Below, in pieces: positions 21,301-33,087 of a stretch of DNA of 64,000 nucleotides. The notes beneath the pieces are model-generated. The model was not told the DNA's origin. It saw only the letters and a list, made by a program, of their open reading frames with translations, and did not search any database. The DNA is from Lactifluus volemus (lineage: Eukaryota > Basidiomycota > Agaricomycetes > Russulales > Russulaceae): positions 1 to 64,000 of the forward strand of contig WTXI01000094.1 in the NCBI GenBank assembly GCA_022376515.1, written 5' to 3'. Positions within the stretch are counted from its first letter, which is position 1, and every line of letters starts with the position of its first letter. The position numbers were made by a program, and so were the translations under genes.

Positions 21301-23111
21301 ATTGATGAACGAAATACTGAATGAGGTGAACGGTCGACGCTTGCCACTGGACCAGCCGTCCCACACCACGGACACCTTCGACTGGATGTGCTACACACAG
21401 GTTAATAAAGTAGAGGCGTGTTGTAAGAGTACTTACATTGATGAGATTAATCGTTGTGCTTTCGAGATAGGCCACTTTGCTGTCAATGGCAGCCGCGATG
21501 GCAGTTTTCTTGGGGATATTTGCGTCACTGAGTTTGGGATTGAGATAGGATATGAAACCCCGAAAGGCAGGGCGTTCAACGAAGCGAAAAGACTGGAGAT
21601 AGCTACCGGTCAACGCTGAGTAGTGAGAGGGGAAGACAGAAGACGTACTAAATCACAAGTCACAATGAGGGCGAGCAGATGTTCTTGAATCCCATCCTTT
21701 GTGACTGGGAGACTCGGATTCTGGGACGGCTTTGCCATATTTTGGACGTAATCTCCGATGGACTGCTGCCCAGTATCACTACGCGAGTTATCAGTAAACA
21801 AAGACGGGTGGGGCACTGACGACTCACGATTTGGCTGAGCCGGGTGGGACCCAGCCACGAGGAAACTTAGCAATATCCGGTGTGAAGCCGCTGCCGACAC
21901 AAGTAGTCCAGTAGTCGTCGGGATGGCAGCTGATGAAAGTACAAGACAGTTAAAGGGGTGAAAGAGAATGAGAGAAAAAAAACCATACCGCCGGAGATGA
22001 CGCCGTCTTGATGTAACGTTACCCACTAAAAATGCAGTGTTTTTGGAACCACCTTTTTCCCTGTAACGTGTTGTAAGCCACTGTTGAACGAAAAGGTAAA
22101 GGTATTTACAAGCAAAACTTGCAATACCAGCCTGTCACACCAGTTTTCTTGGTGGGATGCATGCCAGCACCGTTCTTACCGCAGAGGCGAAGGTCTTTTG
22201 TCGGATCTTTAAGCTGGGTCTGCTGACCTTCGTTTTACTATTGTTGTGCGACAACAAGGTAAACGAACCTACGTTTATGTCATTTGTATTGCTGCTCAAA
22301 TACTCCATGTCATCGGAGTCCCCATCATAGCCCCCATTTTCTTTTCGTCGCTTGTAGGAAGCACGGCTCTTTACCTTTCGGACTGTCTCAACACTGGCAT
22401 CATCATCAGAGTCAACAACAGTCACAGTAACATCTTTCTTCTGCAGTCATTCAAGGATCAGCCTTACTTCAATACACCACCGGCAAAGGGGCTTACTCTG
22501 GTTTTGGGACCTTTGGGTTGTTCACCATCCTCGAAATCTGACCCAGTTGGTTCACTATCTTGGTACTGCCTTTTCTGAGCGCAAGTCGGTGGTTGCTCGG
22601 ACTCTGATGGTGAGTATACCCAGTCTATCTCGCTGGCGTCCTTTAATGTACCGTCTTCCCGAACCGCATCACCCTTAGGTCTAGGCAAGACATTGGAAGT
22701 AACCCCCTCTTTCCGGTTGGTATCTGCATGGCAGGGAAGACTCAAGCAACACTTGGACGAGGAAAGGGAAGGTGAGTCTACCTTTATTTCGCTCACGCAG
22801 CTCTTCTGACACCGATATTGGGTAGTCATGACCCTGGACCCGCTTTGAAGGCTGTGGCCTTCGTGAGCCTTCAACAATAAGGCTCGGGTCGGGTCGATCG
22901 TGCTCTCCACGAGCCATAAAAAAAGGTGCACGTTGAAGGCCGCACAAGAGAAGTGTTTCGCGACCAAGGCGGAGATCAAACTCGAGAGGGGAAGACTAGG
23001 GACGAATTCGGGATTATAAGTCGGAGGTGCGTTTTCAGCTTCATCGCGGACTTCAAGTTTGACTAGCGATGTTTTATTTTTTAGTTTCCCGTTCGGCTGC
23101 TTAGTGCTCAT
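18308..23111 (-). pseudogene. hAT transposase, cut by a solo LTR
   Basis: Multi-exon minus-strand gene. In gene order: an acidic N-terminal region from ATG 23111; a possible BED-type Cys pair GWYCKFC (about 22110); then DGIQEHLLALIVTCDL (about 21700), FVERPAFRGFISYLNP (about 21580), VVWDGWSSGKRRPF (about 21370, first catalytic Asp), WMVGDGVSANDVAV (about 21100, second), CIDHSMHRAAYHFIKAL, an acidic insert, WVRTRWGSLSNCLESV (about 20570) and YEPVHNALRAGVKLLEKYY (about 20140). The C-terminal dimerisation domain starts PVLRLMARDYLAIPATT (about 19510). The solo LTR at 18526-19460 falls inside that domain, which resumes as CIAERSFSLSARTDD (about 18516) and stops at 18308. Introns of roughly 45-70 nt separate the blocks. 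Apart from the LTR I saw no clear stop in the conserved blocks, but the N-terminal exons near 22000-22500 are uncertain. Confidence 0.88.
18526..19460 (-). mobile_element. Solo gypsy LTR in the hAT transposase
   Basis: 935 bp, flanked by GGTTG (18521-18525 and 19461-19465). It is the most diverged LTR of the family in this window, with scattered substitutions across its length. It post-dates the hAT, since it lies within the transposase coding sequence. Confidence 0.95.
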
Positions 23112-23389
23112 CAAGAGGTACCCCCGCACACACTCACAGTAGGGATCGATTTCCGAAGGGGCACCCGGGATTTCAGTGCATACAGTGTGCTGCCGGAGGG
23201 CCGACTCTTGCTAATCGTTCATCGTGGCCGCATCCGTCCCTCCTTTCTCGGCACCTGCGCTGCCGTTGTGATATACACGACCGTGGATGGGCTCACCCTT
23301 CGCTCTCATAAGAAGTACGTACCACTGACTCATCACACTTACCACTCTCCGTACTCTTCTCACCTACTCCATCCTCCCTCACACAGAGC

Positions 23390-24110
23390 CCGCCGTACGA
23401 CTTATCCCGTCACTTCTTCCACTCTTACCATCAACGAACCCATCCGCGACACAAAGGGCAAGAAACGTGCTGTCCCAGAAACCCTCTCGAAGATGATAAT
23501 CTTTCCCCCAGTGCCTCTGCTGGTCAAGTGAAGAAGATGGGGGCGGTATACCTAACGGTGTTGGAGGTCTGCCACACGGCTTTGCTGGACTCGACGAGGG
23601 TGCGGCGATGGCCATTTTTGCTGACTACTGACAACTGAGCTCTTACATGTCCGGTTTCAGCTCGCGCCTCGAGACGATGCTCAATAACATCAACACAAGC
23701 GCGGACCCGACCACACGAGTCGTGACGCTGCAAGAACTGAGCGAGTTGCTTAGAATCAGCACAGAGAATACCCTCGCAGGCTCCTTCCAGGTTGACGCAT
23801 TCGTGCGTGAACTTGTGAAGATTCTGGGTGGCAGTGGAAATGTGGCAGATGATGATGACGGCGATGACGATGATGACACCCACGAGCATGATGAGGATGC
23901 TCAGCTCGCCGCCGTCCTCGCTATGAGTGGAGGTGGCCAGTACCAAGGCGACGACAATCTAGAGGCTCAAGACCTTGCCGCTCGTTGCCTCGCAAATCTC
24001 ATGGAAGCCCTGCCTGGCGTTTCCCACACTGTAGTATACCATAGGGCCATCCCTGTGCTTTGTAGCAACTCATTGAGATATCTTACATTGATTTAGCAGA
24101 GCAGATGTTG
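23390..24110 (+). pseudogene. Captured fragment of a UFD4/TRIP12-like HECT ubiquitin-ligase gene
   Basis: Plus-strand, opposite to the transposase and inside the hAT ends. The frames give GLPHGFAGLDEG, TTRVVTLQELSELLRISTEN, SFQVDAFVRELVKILGG, a DDDDGDDDDD acidic run, LAARCLANLMEALPGVSHTV and, after a one-base shift near 24072, EISYIDLAEQMLS. This series is the N-terminal armadillo-type region of UFD4/TRIP12-family E3 ligases; the match is from memory of the family. No HECT domain is present. An in-frame TGA at about 23626 and the late frameshift make it non-functional as a ligase. It looks like a host gene piece picked up by the transposon. Confidence 0.75.
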
Positions 24111-24164
24111 AGCGTGCGTTTTCTTTCGTCACCACCTACCACACATGGGAGTCACCAGCCGGGC

Positions 24165-24349
24165 TATGGGGTAGGGCCAGCAGGGCCGGCCCCGGGCCGG
24201 CCCTAAGGGCCGCTCAAAAAATTCTCTGGCCCTGGCCCTGGCCCTTGAGGTGAGGGCCGGCTGCTGCTGGCCCTGGCCCTGGCCCTCATGGGGCCGGTCC
24301 GGCCCGGCCCTAGGGCCGGGAGGGCCAGGCCCGGCCCGCGGACAGTCTA
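24165..24349. repeat. hAT right end: GC-rich subterminal block and inverted repeat
   Basis: Mirror of the left end. GGCCCTGGCC-type motifs run from about 24170 to 24330, followed by the 19-bp terminal repeat 24331-24349. Confidence 0.8.
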
Positions 24350-25382
24350 GCCGTTCTACATTGGATAAGAAAGGCGAAATATTGCCGCATATTTGAGCTA
24401 CACACGCAACTTGCCAATCCAACAAATGAGAAGATATCGCGATTGACAGGGCAATCCGAAATCTCTTCCCTCCCAGTGGATCACGATGACCAACGTGGAT
24501 GTAGACGTTTCTTTCTTCAAAGTACAGCTTTGCTTCCTTGAAGGATCTGGGGATCTGTGTGCGACCGATAAACTGGACGAGATGTGGAATGTCAAAGTCG
24601 AGCTGATTGAAGAACCATGTGGAGACGGTAATAATAGCAGGAGTGTCGATGCGAGCCACAAGATCTTCAAAGTACTCGCTAGCACCGTGGAACTTCAATT
24701 GGGTGAGAGCGGGGAGGACAGTGCGTGTCAATGAAGAAGGAGGTCCATTTGCTGGATCAGGACGAGAAGCAGGGGATTTGAATCCAATGGAAACTTCTTC
24801 AAGCTTGGTCAACGCGGATAGGGCTGTGGCCATAGCTTCGGGTGAAACATAACCGGTATTGGGTATCTTCCAGAGATGAACATTGACAAGATCATGGCAA
24901 AATGGAAGCAATTTTGGTAGTTCCGGAAGTGGAATACCAATCAATTTGAGATCCTTTAGAAGCGGGGCAGATCCACCCAAAAAGGTATCGGGAAGCACCA
25001 GTGCCGACTTCGAATTTGAAATATGCTCCAGGCGAAGTCTTGTCAAAACTGGGTATGGCTTCTCCAAAACTTGGTTCAGTCGCTTCGGTAGAGTATTTGT
25101 TAATTTGAAATTTATTTCGGACACGCAATCGTGATGCTCGAGTGCGGCAATAATGTTAGCTCCACTCAGAGGGAGTCGCCATCTGAAGTCGTTTATGATG
25201 ATAGGAAGGGCGCGTGGCCAGACATCTAGCGTCTTCTTCACAGGTGTGTCCGCATTGCATACAAGTTGCAAATGAAGACGCAGCGGCGACTGAAATACAA
25301 CGTATCTCCACCTTCCGCATACGTGCACCAGTGCATACCACCATCGAGGGGAGTATGTTTTACACAAGTCGAAGATATCAAG

Positions 25383-25675
25383 TGTTGGAATATGAGCCCG
25401 GAGGCAAAAGCCTTATATTTTAATGTACAGAAGGTACAGTACTTATATCCCCCCAAGGGGGGGGATTGGACATGTATATATGTGTATGTACATGTATAAA
25501 GCATTCAAGAGGCTTCGAGAAAGCACTCTAAGTAGCAAATAGAAACCTAAAAGGGGCCATGAGAGCACCCATGAGTAGTATAAGGATGTACTATAAAGTG
25601 CTATATTAAGTGTCCAAATCCGAAGTCATTTACCTCGGCCGAAAAGTCTGTCTCACTCGGAGTTGATTTCCAACA
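25383..25675 (+). mobile_element. Solo copia-type LTR in the F-box motif of F1
   Basis: 293 bp, beginning TGTTGGAATATGAGCCC and ending GATTTCCAACA, with TCAAG on both sides (25378-25382 and 25676-25680). It splits the codons for LLDIFDL. The paralogous position in F9 (about 59390) is uninterrupted. Confidence 0.88.
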
Positions 25676-25829
25676 TCAAGGAGGACATTGTCAGGGAGGG
25701 ATCTGATTGTAACGCGTGGGAAAGAAGTCGGGTCTACTCGATCCAAGTGAGTGATTGCTTCAGCGGCAGCCCATGGTCCTGAGACGTACCTGGGCCTCTT
25801 TGATTAAAAACCACCTTCCGTTGACGCAT

Positions 25830-27230
25830 AGAGGACGATACTAGTAACTCCTATTCGTTGAGAAGATGGGATAGTTAATGGGCTGTCGAGTGTGAGTGCT
25901 AGAAGCTCAAAATTCAACTTAGCAAATACAGAGTTAGCTTAGACTGCTATTGTAGTAAGGGATCTGGATTCTTGACGTACCTATGAGAAAGAGACCTCTT
26001 CGACAGAGACGTTGATAGTTCAGTTGAGGACCGCAGAGAGGCTGTGTGGTTGAGGTCGCACGATGCATGCATGATACACGTGCACCACAGCCCTGAGCCA
26101 ATGAGAATACGGTCACCCATCTGGCAGCGATAGAGGCCAACATCCACTCTGAGTATCATTAAGTATCATGTATAAAGTACAAGTATACTAACGAACGATA
26201 TAAAGATGTCCCCGAGAAGAGGAACATCGAAGGTAAAGTCCACCGCGATGGGCAGCAATAGGGATAATTCTCGAGAGCGCTTATTAGTTACGCCCAACAG
26301 CCATCGTTATGGCATAGGTGGAGGGACAGGGCTGTACATACTCTCCCGAATATGAACATGTAATTCTATCCACAAGTCGACACAATCAAATATTTTGAAG
26401 TACTCGGTGACTTGGACTCGCGGGAAATCATGGTCGTTCGCGAGCTCGAGGCGGTACATCCCCAATGCAGCTTGAGCGGTCAATTCTTGTTCATACTGTC
26501 GAGACGCATGTCGGTGGTAGTTGGGTAAGTGCTGGAATGGTCATCACGAATTTGTCATTCAGGTCAGGCGGGCTAATGGTTTACCGTATACACCGCTGAC
26601 ACAAGAAATCTGAGAGAAGCGGTCACAGCGGTAGTGTGGAGTACGGAGAAGGCAACTCACTCACAAACGTCTTGGCTCATTTCCAGGAAGCTGCCACTGT
26701 TCGTATGGCATTCTGCTCGTTTCGAGTACCATTAGACTTCGCTCCTCGGGGCATGGTAGATATGGCATCAAAGAGGTTCCACAAAAAGGGGAGGGTCACG
26801 GTCTCAAGGGGAGAAATGAAAGGAGCACAAGATAAAACGAATTACGACTCACTATCATAGTCCGTATGAGATCGCAATGGACGACCACGTGTGTGTGGGT
26901 GTGTTGCAGATAGGATCAAAGAGGAAAAGGCAGAAAGACAGAGGAGAACATCTGACCTGATAAATTGAGGGGAACACGCTGACTCGAGGACTCGAGCTCG
27001 GAGATGTTCGTCACGAAACGGAAATGCTGGCATGGATACTCAAGTGACGTTGACATAAAATGGGAAATTTGTACCAGGTGGCATAGGTGATTGTATTAGG
27101 GAAGCAAGGGGCGAGAGGTGTGACGACCAAGTGGTGAGTACGGTCGTGTTGAGTGGGAATTGTTCCCACTCCTCGGACAAGCGAGGAACGTGTACAATAA
27201 TCTCGGGCGCGTCATTTCATCGAAAGCCCT
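25830..27230 (-). repeat. F1 5' flanking module
   Basis: Conserved upstream sequence, nearly identical to the F9 flank (59549-60850). It contains several short conserved blocks, including a frame around 26143-25934 and another around 27050-26940, plus many CAG/GT splice-like sites. It is probably promoter and untranslated leader. A decayed upstream gene is the alternative. Confidence 0.55.
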
Positions 27231-28537
27231 TCAACTTGTACATTACACTGTTGCACCACGCGCGGGTGCGCCTCGAAATGTTGATGTCGTTTCTATCACC
27301 CTCTCCTCTATCAAACATTACTTCCCTTGATGACTCCCCACGCATTTAGCTTCTACTTTTCCGATCTAGATTCCTCTCACCGAAAATCCTCCGGACGATT
27401 CCTCGTGGTTGACTCCATTTTCTCTACCCGTGCATGTCCATCCTTCACACAATCTATCTACTTGGCTCAACTTTGCATGCGAATGCTGACGACAGGGCTA
27501 TGTCGTCGCTCAGGCCTGAATTTTTCGAGCTAAACTTCAAGGCGGCCCATTGCTCGGTGCCACGGTGCCACCTGGCGAAGTTTACTTAGCACTGATCGGT
27601 CAAATCTTGCGGTCGGACTCCGTATGAAGAGCACGTTTACATTCTCCCTTTAACCCTCATTCCTCAACAACCCTGACAGTCTTCTAGTCCCTGTCCTGCC
27701 CAGCCTAGTTGCTCCAGGCGACGGTCCACCCCTACCATTCATCTCTGACCTAGTCCACCTCACTCAATTTTCCGTCTCATCTGGGTGCTCAAAATCTCAC
27801 CCTCGATGCAAAAGCGACGATTTTTAATCCTATCCCCTCAACAATTACGCTCACCGCACCCCCTCTTTCTTTCATCGTCTGGGTCCCGCCCCCACCAGAC
27901 GCAAATGATGACTCCCTTATCCGAGTAGTCTCCGTCATTTCAGCGTCATTCACCCTCACACATCCAAATATCACATTCCGCGCATCACTCCTACCATGTA
28001 ACTTATGTTCATCCAAGCACACGGCTCTTTGGCATTTACAATGGAATCAGGTGTGTTCTATTAAAGAGGGTGTATATGGGCTCTAGATCTGAAACACCCT
28101 CAAGAACGCTCCCCCATCCCGACATTCACGCGTGCAGAAAAACATCACAAACTATGGACTCCATTCCCCATATTTGCCGTATTAACCACACTTCCTGCTC
28201 CCCTCTTCGTTACCACATCCTTTGATGAAGACTCGGAAGTACGCCAAATGCCTTCCCATCTGACTTATCTAGAACTTCGTATGCACGAATCCCTAATTAG
28301 GAGCGCTCGACTCGGAAAGGTCAACTACCAACTATCACCAAGTACCCGATCAATCAACATTTATATCGCCCATGATTCACCTTTCTGATCCAAAGGATCT
28401 ACCTTCTAAGTCTCACAATATGGGAAGGTGCGTGGTACTTCACCGGAAGGGATAGAGCTCAGTTCGAGGACGAGGGGTGTGTTATGCGCTGTGCTCACGA
28501 TGATGGCTTACTGTATGGCGCAGATCATATTTTACGA
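27231..28537. other. Array spacer, second copy of 13541-14800
   Basis: Collinear with the spacer beyond the MULE's right end. No supported gene. Confidence 0.6.
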
Positions 28538-28930
28538 CTTGTTACAATCCATTCTCTCCCAGGTAATGTCCTCCTAGACATCTTCGATTTCCCCCGACTG
28601 TACTCTGACTCGGAGTGGGATTGGGGGAGCAAGTTGTATAGCCAATAGGTTGGCGCACGTATGCCAAAAACGGCGACACATCCCCACTCCGTCTCAACCT
28701 GCGACTTTGGTGCAGCGACAGCACTCCTGTGAGGAAAAAAATTGGAGGTCTGCCCCCCCTTGCTTACCTATCGAAATAGAGTTGTACTACAGTATAACTA
28801 CCTTGACGATAACGCTACGTCGAATTTTGCTTTGCAATACAATGACATCACAGGAGTTTTGTGTCACGGTGATGCAGTTGGAATCATGATTGAAGGAGAT
28901 CACAAGGTGATCTTGGCCTACCAAGGGTAA
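28538..28930 (+). pseudogene. Degenerate F-box gene, plus strand, second copy
   Basis: Same remnant as 14801-15199, including LPGNVLLDIFDF near 28560 and the block containing LLTYRNRVVLQYNY near 28755. It is broken by stops. Confidence 0.75.
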
Positions 28931-29909
28931 ATAACAGGCGACAGTTGTCCCCTCGACTCGTTTGCTGATATCAAGTACGTCAGGTTTGCCGCAGGCTCCT
29001 CATTATCATTAGGAATACCCTCTCTTTGCAGTATATAATTTCTCTAGCAGCCTGTGGCATGCGGGGTAGTCTGGGGAGAGGTACTCGCATTTCTGTCACG
29101 ATCAGTCGAGCATTCGGACCACTCGGAGTTTTGATGGTCTGCTCTTTTTTTGCGTGTCCGTCGAAGCTCCGCCACAAACAGTTCCGATACTCAATTCCAG
29201 TATTTTGGCTCTAACATCTGGGGATCCTTCCGCACGCGCGTCCAAGTGACCTTCATCGATTATGGGCTGCAATGGGACATGCTCCGAACGCTTGGCCACC
29301 GCATCAATACATCGTGATGAATGCTATGCGCACTCTCTCGGGCAATGGATTAAGCAGGGCGATCCCGCAGGCCGAAGGGGAAATCTGGCTTTGCACTCGT
29401 GCAGGACGGGGGGCCATGGTGCATCCATTTGGTGAGATAATGAGCATTAAATCTTAGGGTTGGAGTGTTTGTGGTAAGGCGAGCAATATGCATGGGCCTC
29501 AGTTCGTTACTTTCTCCTCCTTGACCACCCGCTACCTCGACGTTTCGTCTTTTCGGTGTCTTGAATAGACTTTTGTGTCCCGGCTAAATGTCTGTAGTAT
29601 TTTGTAACTGTGGTAATCAACCAAATATTACATGGCCATGTGTGCTGGTGGTGGACGCCTTCCGCCCGATTCACCCGGGTGTCAGTCCATAACACGTAAC
29701 AACAACCTTGATCCGTATTTCTCCTGGCCTCAGGCACCAAAGTGCGGGCCGTGCGATTATCGTACATCAAAATACAAGAAGCAGCAGAGAGCTGCTGCGG
29801 GAAGGTGGTAATCACAGGGAGGTTGAGGAACGGCTATAAAGACAGGTACTAGCAAAAAGAGAAGCGGAGAACATGATGACGACGCATCGACAATAATCCA
29901 CCTGACAAA
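28931..29909. other. 3' spacer of F2
   Basis: Contains the decayed GLQW exon of the plus-strand spacer gene near 29250-29460 and the recurrent F-box 3' block (about 29600-29850). It lacks the copia-type LTR found at the same place 3' of F1. Confidence 0.55.
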
Positions 29910-31408
29910 TCAGTCCATTTCTGTGAGATAGACAGTGACAGGGTGATTGGAACGCTGGCGTGAGGAAATGAATGGCTGTATAGCCTGCTGCGTGGATTCA
30001 GAGGGGTGTGGAAGGTAGAGATGGCGTAGCATTGGCAACGCGTCCATGACGCTTTCCCCAGTGAGCTCTTGCAGCGCAGATGCAATAATCTGACCCAGCT
30101 TGGGCGATATACTCATGTGCTGCAAAGCGGAAAATGCATGGAAGATCTCCAGCCATTGGGGATTATCCACGTAGTCTTTCCAATCTGAAAACATTACATC
30201 GTCAGGGTGGCTGGTAGCGATGAGAAGCCGTTCTACATTGGATAAGAAAGGCGAAATCTTGCCGCATATTTGAGCTAGACACGCGACCTGCCAATCCAAC
30301 GCATGACACGATATCGCGATATTCAGAACGATCCGAAATTCCTTCCCTCCCGGTGGGTCACGATGACCGAAGTGGATGAAGACGTCATAGTAATAAAAGT
30401 ACAGCTTCGCTTCCTCGAAGGACCCGGGGATTTGTGTGCGACTGATAAACTGGAGGAAATGTGGAATGTCAAAATCAAGCTGATTGAAGAACCGTGTGTA
30501 GACGTAAATAAGATAAGGAGTGTCGATCCGGGCCACAAGATCCTCAAAGTACTCGCTAGCACCGTGGAACCACAAACGAGTGAGAGAAGGGAGGACAACG
30601 CGTGTGAATGAAGACGGAGGTCTATTTGTTGGATCAGGACGAGAGGCTGGCGATTCGAATCCAATGTGAACGACTTTAAGCTTGGTCAACGCGGATAGGG
30701 CTGTGGCCATAGCTTCGGGTAAAATGTAACCGTTATTGGGTATCTTCCAGAGATGAACAAGGACAAGATCATGGCAAGATGGAAGAAATTTGGGTAGTGC
30801 CGGAAATGGAATACCAATCAAGTCGAGATCCTCGAGACGCGGGGTAGATCCACCCAAAAAGGTATCGCGAAGCACCGGTGCCGACTTCGAATTTGAATTA
30901 TGTTCCAGGCGAAGATGTGTCAAAACTGGATATGGCTTCTTCATCACTCTATTGAGTCGCTTCAATAGCGTATTTGTTATTTCGAGATGGATTAGGGACA
31001 CGCGATCGTGATGCTCGAGTGCAGCAATAATGTTAGCTCCACTCAGACGGAGTCGCGATCTCGATTCATCTATGATGATACGAAGGCCGCGTGGCCAAAC
31101 ATCTAGCGTCTTCTTCACGGGTGTGTTCGCGTTGCATACAAGTTCCAAATGAAGACGAAGCGGTGATTCAAACAGGATGTATCTCCACCTTCGGCATACG
31201 TGCACCAGCGCATGCCACCATCGAGGGCGGTCCGTTTTAGACAAGTCGAAGATGTCGAGGAGGACATTGTCAGGGAGGGATCTGATTGTAATGCGTGGGA
31301 AAGAAATGAGGCCTACTCGATCCAAATGAGTGATGGCTTCAGCGGCAGCCCATGGTCCTGAGACGTACCTGGGCCTCTTTGATTAGAAACCATCTTCCGT
31401 TGACGCAT
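29910..31408 (-). CDS. F2: F-box protein, about 480 aa
   Basis: Probable substrate-recognition subunit of an SCF ubiquitin ligase, as for F-box proteins generally. Exon 1 is 31408-31369, the intron 31313-31368 (56 nt) and exon 2 31312-29910. The spliced length is 1443 nt, a multiple of three. I chose this start because exon 2 has no in-frame ATG before the F-box and an in-frame TAA lies upstream, while splicing joins ATG-CGT-CAA in frame. The F-box is SLPDNVLLDIFDL..VCRRWRYILFESPLRL at about residues 23-70. Leucine-rich, LRR-like sequence follows. Family blocks FHGASEYFEDLVARIDTP and NPQWLEIFHAFSALQHM are present. It appears intact. The substrate is unknown. Confidence 0.85.
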
Positions 31409-32810
31409 AGAGGACGATACTAGTAACTCCTATTCGTTGAGAAGATGGATAGTTAATGGGCTGTCGACTGTGACTGCTAGTCGTTTGAAATTCAACTTAG
31501 CAAGCACGGAGTTAGCTTAGATCTGGATTCTGGATGTACCTGCGAGAAAGAGAATTCTTTGATAGAGACGTTGACAGTTCAGCTGAGGGCCGCAGAGAGG
31601 CTGTGTGGTTGAGACAGCACGATGCATGCATGTCACTGCCACATGATGCACGTGCACCACAGCCCTGAGCCCATGAGAATACAGTCACCCATCTGGCAGC
31701 GATAGAGGCCAACATCCACTCTGAGTATCATTAAGTAGTATAAAGTACAAGTGTACTAACGAACGATATAAAGATGTCCCCGAGAAGAGGAACATCGAAG
31801 GCAAAGTCCACCGTGAGCTCCAGTACGCCATATTCTTCTATGAACCAATAGTAGACATCGGCCGCGGTCAAAATCGTTTGGACGGTTTCCAGTAGAAAGA
31901 CGAAGTATGCTATTCTAATAGTTCGTCACATCGATAGGGATGGTTCTCGAGAGCGCTTACTATTAGTTATGCCCAACAGCCATCGTTATGGCATAGGTGG
32001 AGGGACAGGGCTGTACGTACTCTCCCATCTATTGACACATAATTCTGTCCACAAGTCGACACACAATCAGGCTGACTTGGACTCGCAGGAAATAATGGTT
32101 GTTCGCAAGCTCGAGGCGGTACATCCCCAGTGCAGCCTGAGCAGTCAATTCTTGTTGACATTGTCGAGACGCATGTCGGTGGCAGTTGCGTAAGTGCTGG
32201 AATGACAGGAAATCTGAGAGAAGCGGTCGCAGAGGTAGTGTGGAGTACGGAGAAGGCAACTCACTCACAAAGGTCTTAGCTCGTTTTCGGGAAGATGCCA
32301 CTGTTCGTGGGGCATTCTACTCGTTCCGGGTACCATTAGACTTCGCTTCTCGGGGCATGGTAGATATGGCACACCCCGGCATCAAAGAGGTTCCACCAAA
32401 AGGGGCTGGTCATGGTCTAAAGGGGAGAATTGAAAGGAGCACAAGGATAGAATGAAGTATGACTCACTATCATAGTCCATATGAGATCGCAACGGACGAC
32501 GACGTGGGTGCGGGTGTGTTGCGGATAGGATAAAAGAGGAAAAGGAAGAAAGATAATCTGACCTGATAGATTGAAGGGGATCACGCTGACTCGAGGACTC
32601 GAACTCGGAGATGTTCGTCACGAAGCGGAAATGCTGGCATGGATACTCAAGTGACGTTGACATAAAATGAGAAATTTGTACCAGGTGGCAGAGGTGATTG
32701 TATCAGGGAAGCAAGGAGCGAGAGGTGTGACGACCAAGTGGTGAGGAAGGTCGTTTTGAATAGGAATTGTTCCCACACCTCGGACAAGTGAGGAACGTGC
32801 GAGTACATTT
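31409..32810 (-). repeat. F2 5' flanking module
   Basis: Same module type as upstream of F1 and very close to the F3 flank. It includes a recurrent frame starting MSTSLEYPCQHFRFVTNISE (32663) and a block ALGMYRLELANNHYFLRVQV (about 32110). Both recur upstream of other copies, but stops and frame changes between copies argue against one continuous protein. Confidence 0.5.
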
Positions 32811-33087
32811 TCTACCACGAACAGCTACGATACTCAATCCCAGTATTTTGGCTCTATCCTCTGGGGATCCTTCCCTGCACGCGCCCAAGTAAATTAATCA
32901 ATTCCGGCTGAGCAGTATCCCACCATGGACGAGCAGCCTATCCCGGGCCCACGCCAGACCAAGCTTTAGTCGCGTGGAGTAGAACTGGTTGCGAGTTGAC
33001 ACTAACTATGAGGTCGTGCAGTTTTGTTGTATGTCACCTGTTAATATTCTCATGGACTAGGTTGAAAAAAGGCGTGGCCCCACCATC

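Larger units (their letters stand above)
17853..24349 (-). mobile_element. hAT DNA transposon inserted in F1
   Basis: The ends TAGACTGTCCGGGGGCCGG (17853) and the reverse complement of 24331-24349 agree at 18 of 19 bases. The 8-bp target duplication GCCGTTCT (17845-17852 and 24350-24357) is the hAT signature. The element carries a multi-exon hAT transposase on the minus strand, a nested solo LTR (18526-19460) and a plus-strand fragment resembling a host HECT ligase gene. Both ends are packed with GGCCCTGGCC-like motifs. Without the nested LTR it is about 5.6 kb. Confidence 0.95.
16587..25829 (-). pseudogene. F1: F-box gene split by three transposon insertions
   Basis: Exon 1 is 25829-25790 and the intron is 25734-25789. 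The second exon is cut by a copia-type LTR inside the F-box motif (25383-25675, TSD TCAAG), a hAT element (17853-24349, TSD GCCGTTCT) and a gypsy LTR (16826-17761, TSD GATCT). Discounting each insertion and one target copy leaves 40 + 1403 nt, an exact multiple of three and the same length as F2. No other stop was seen, so the gene seems to have been intact when it was hit. The pieces contain the family blocks VCGRWRYVVFQSPLRL, FHGASEYFEDLVARIDTP and ALPMLRHLYLP. The 5' half is closest to F9, and a middle part is closer to F10. Confidence 0.93.

Noticed and set aside
30303..30611. Plus-strand frames of 80-113 codons recurring inside each F-box gene (also 34718, 40011, 44385, 47591, 54713, 58503, 62226)
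   Set aside because: They are antisense to the same conserved segment of exon 2 and recur only because the genes are paralogous.
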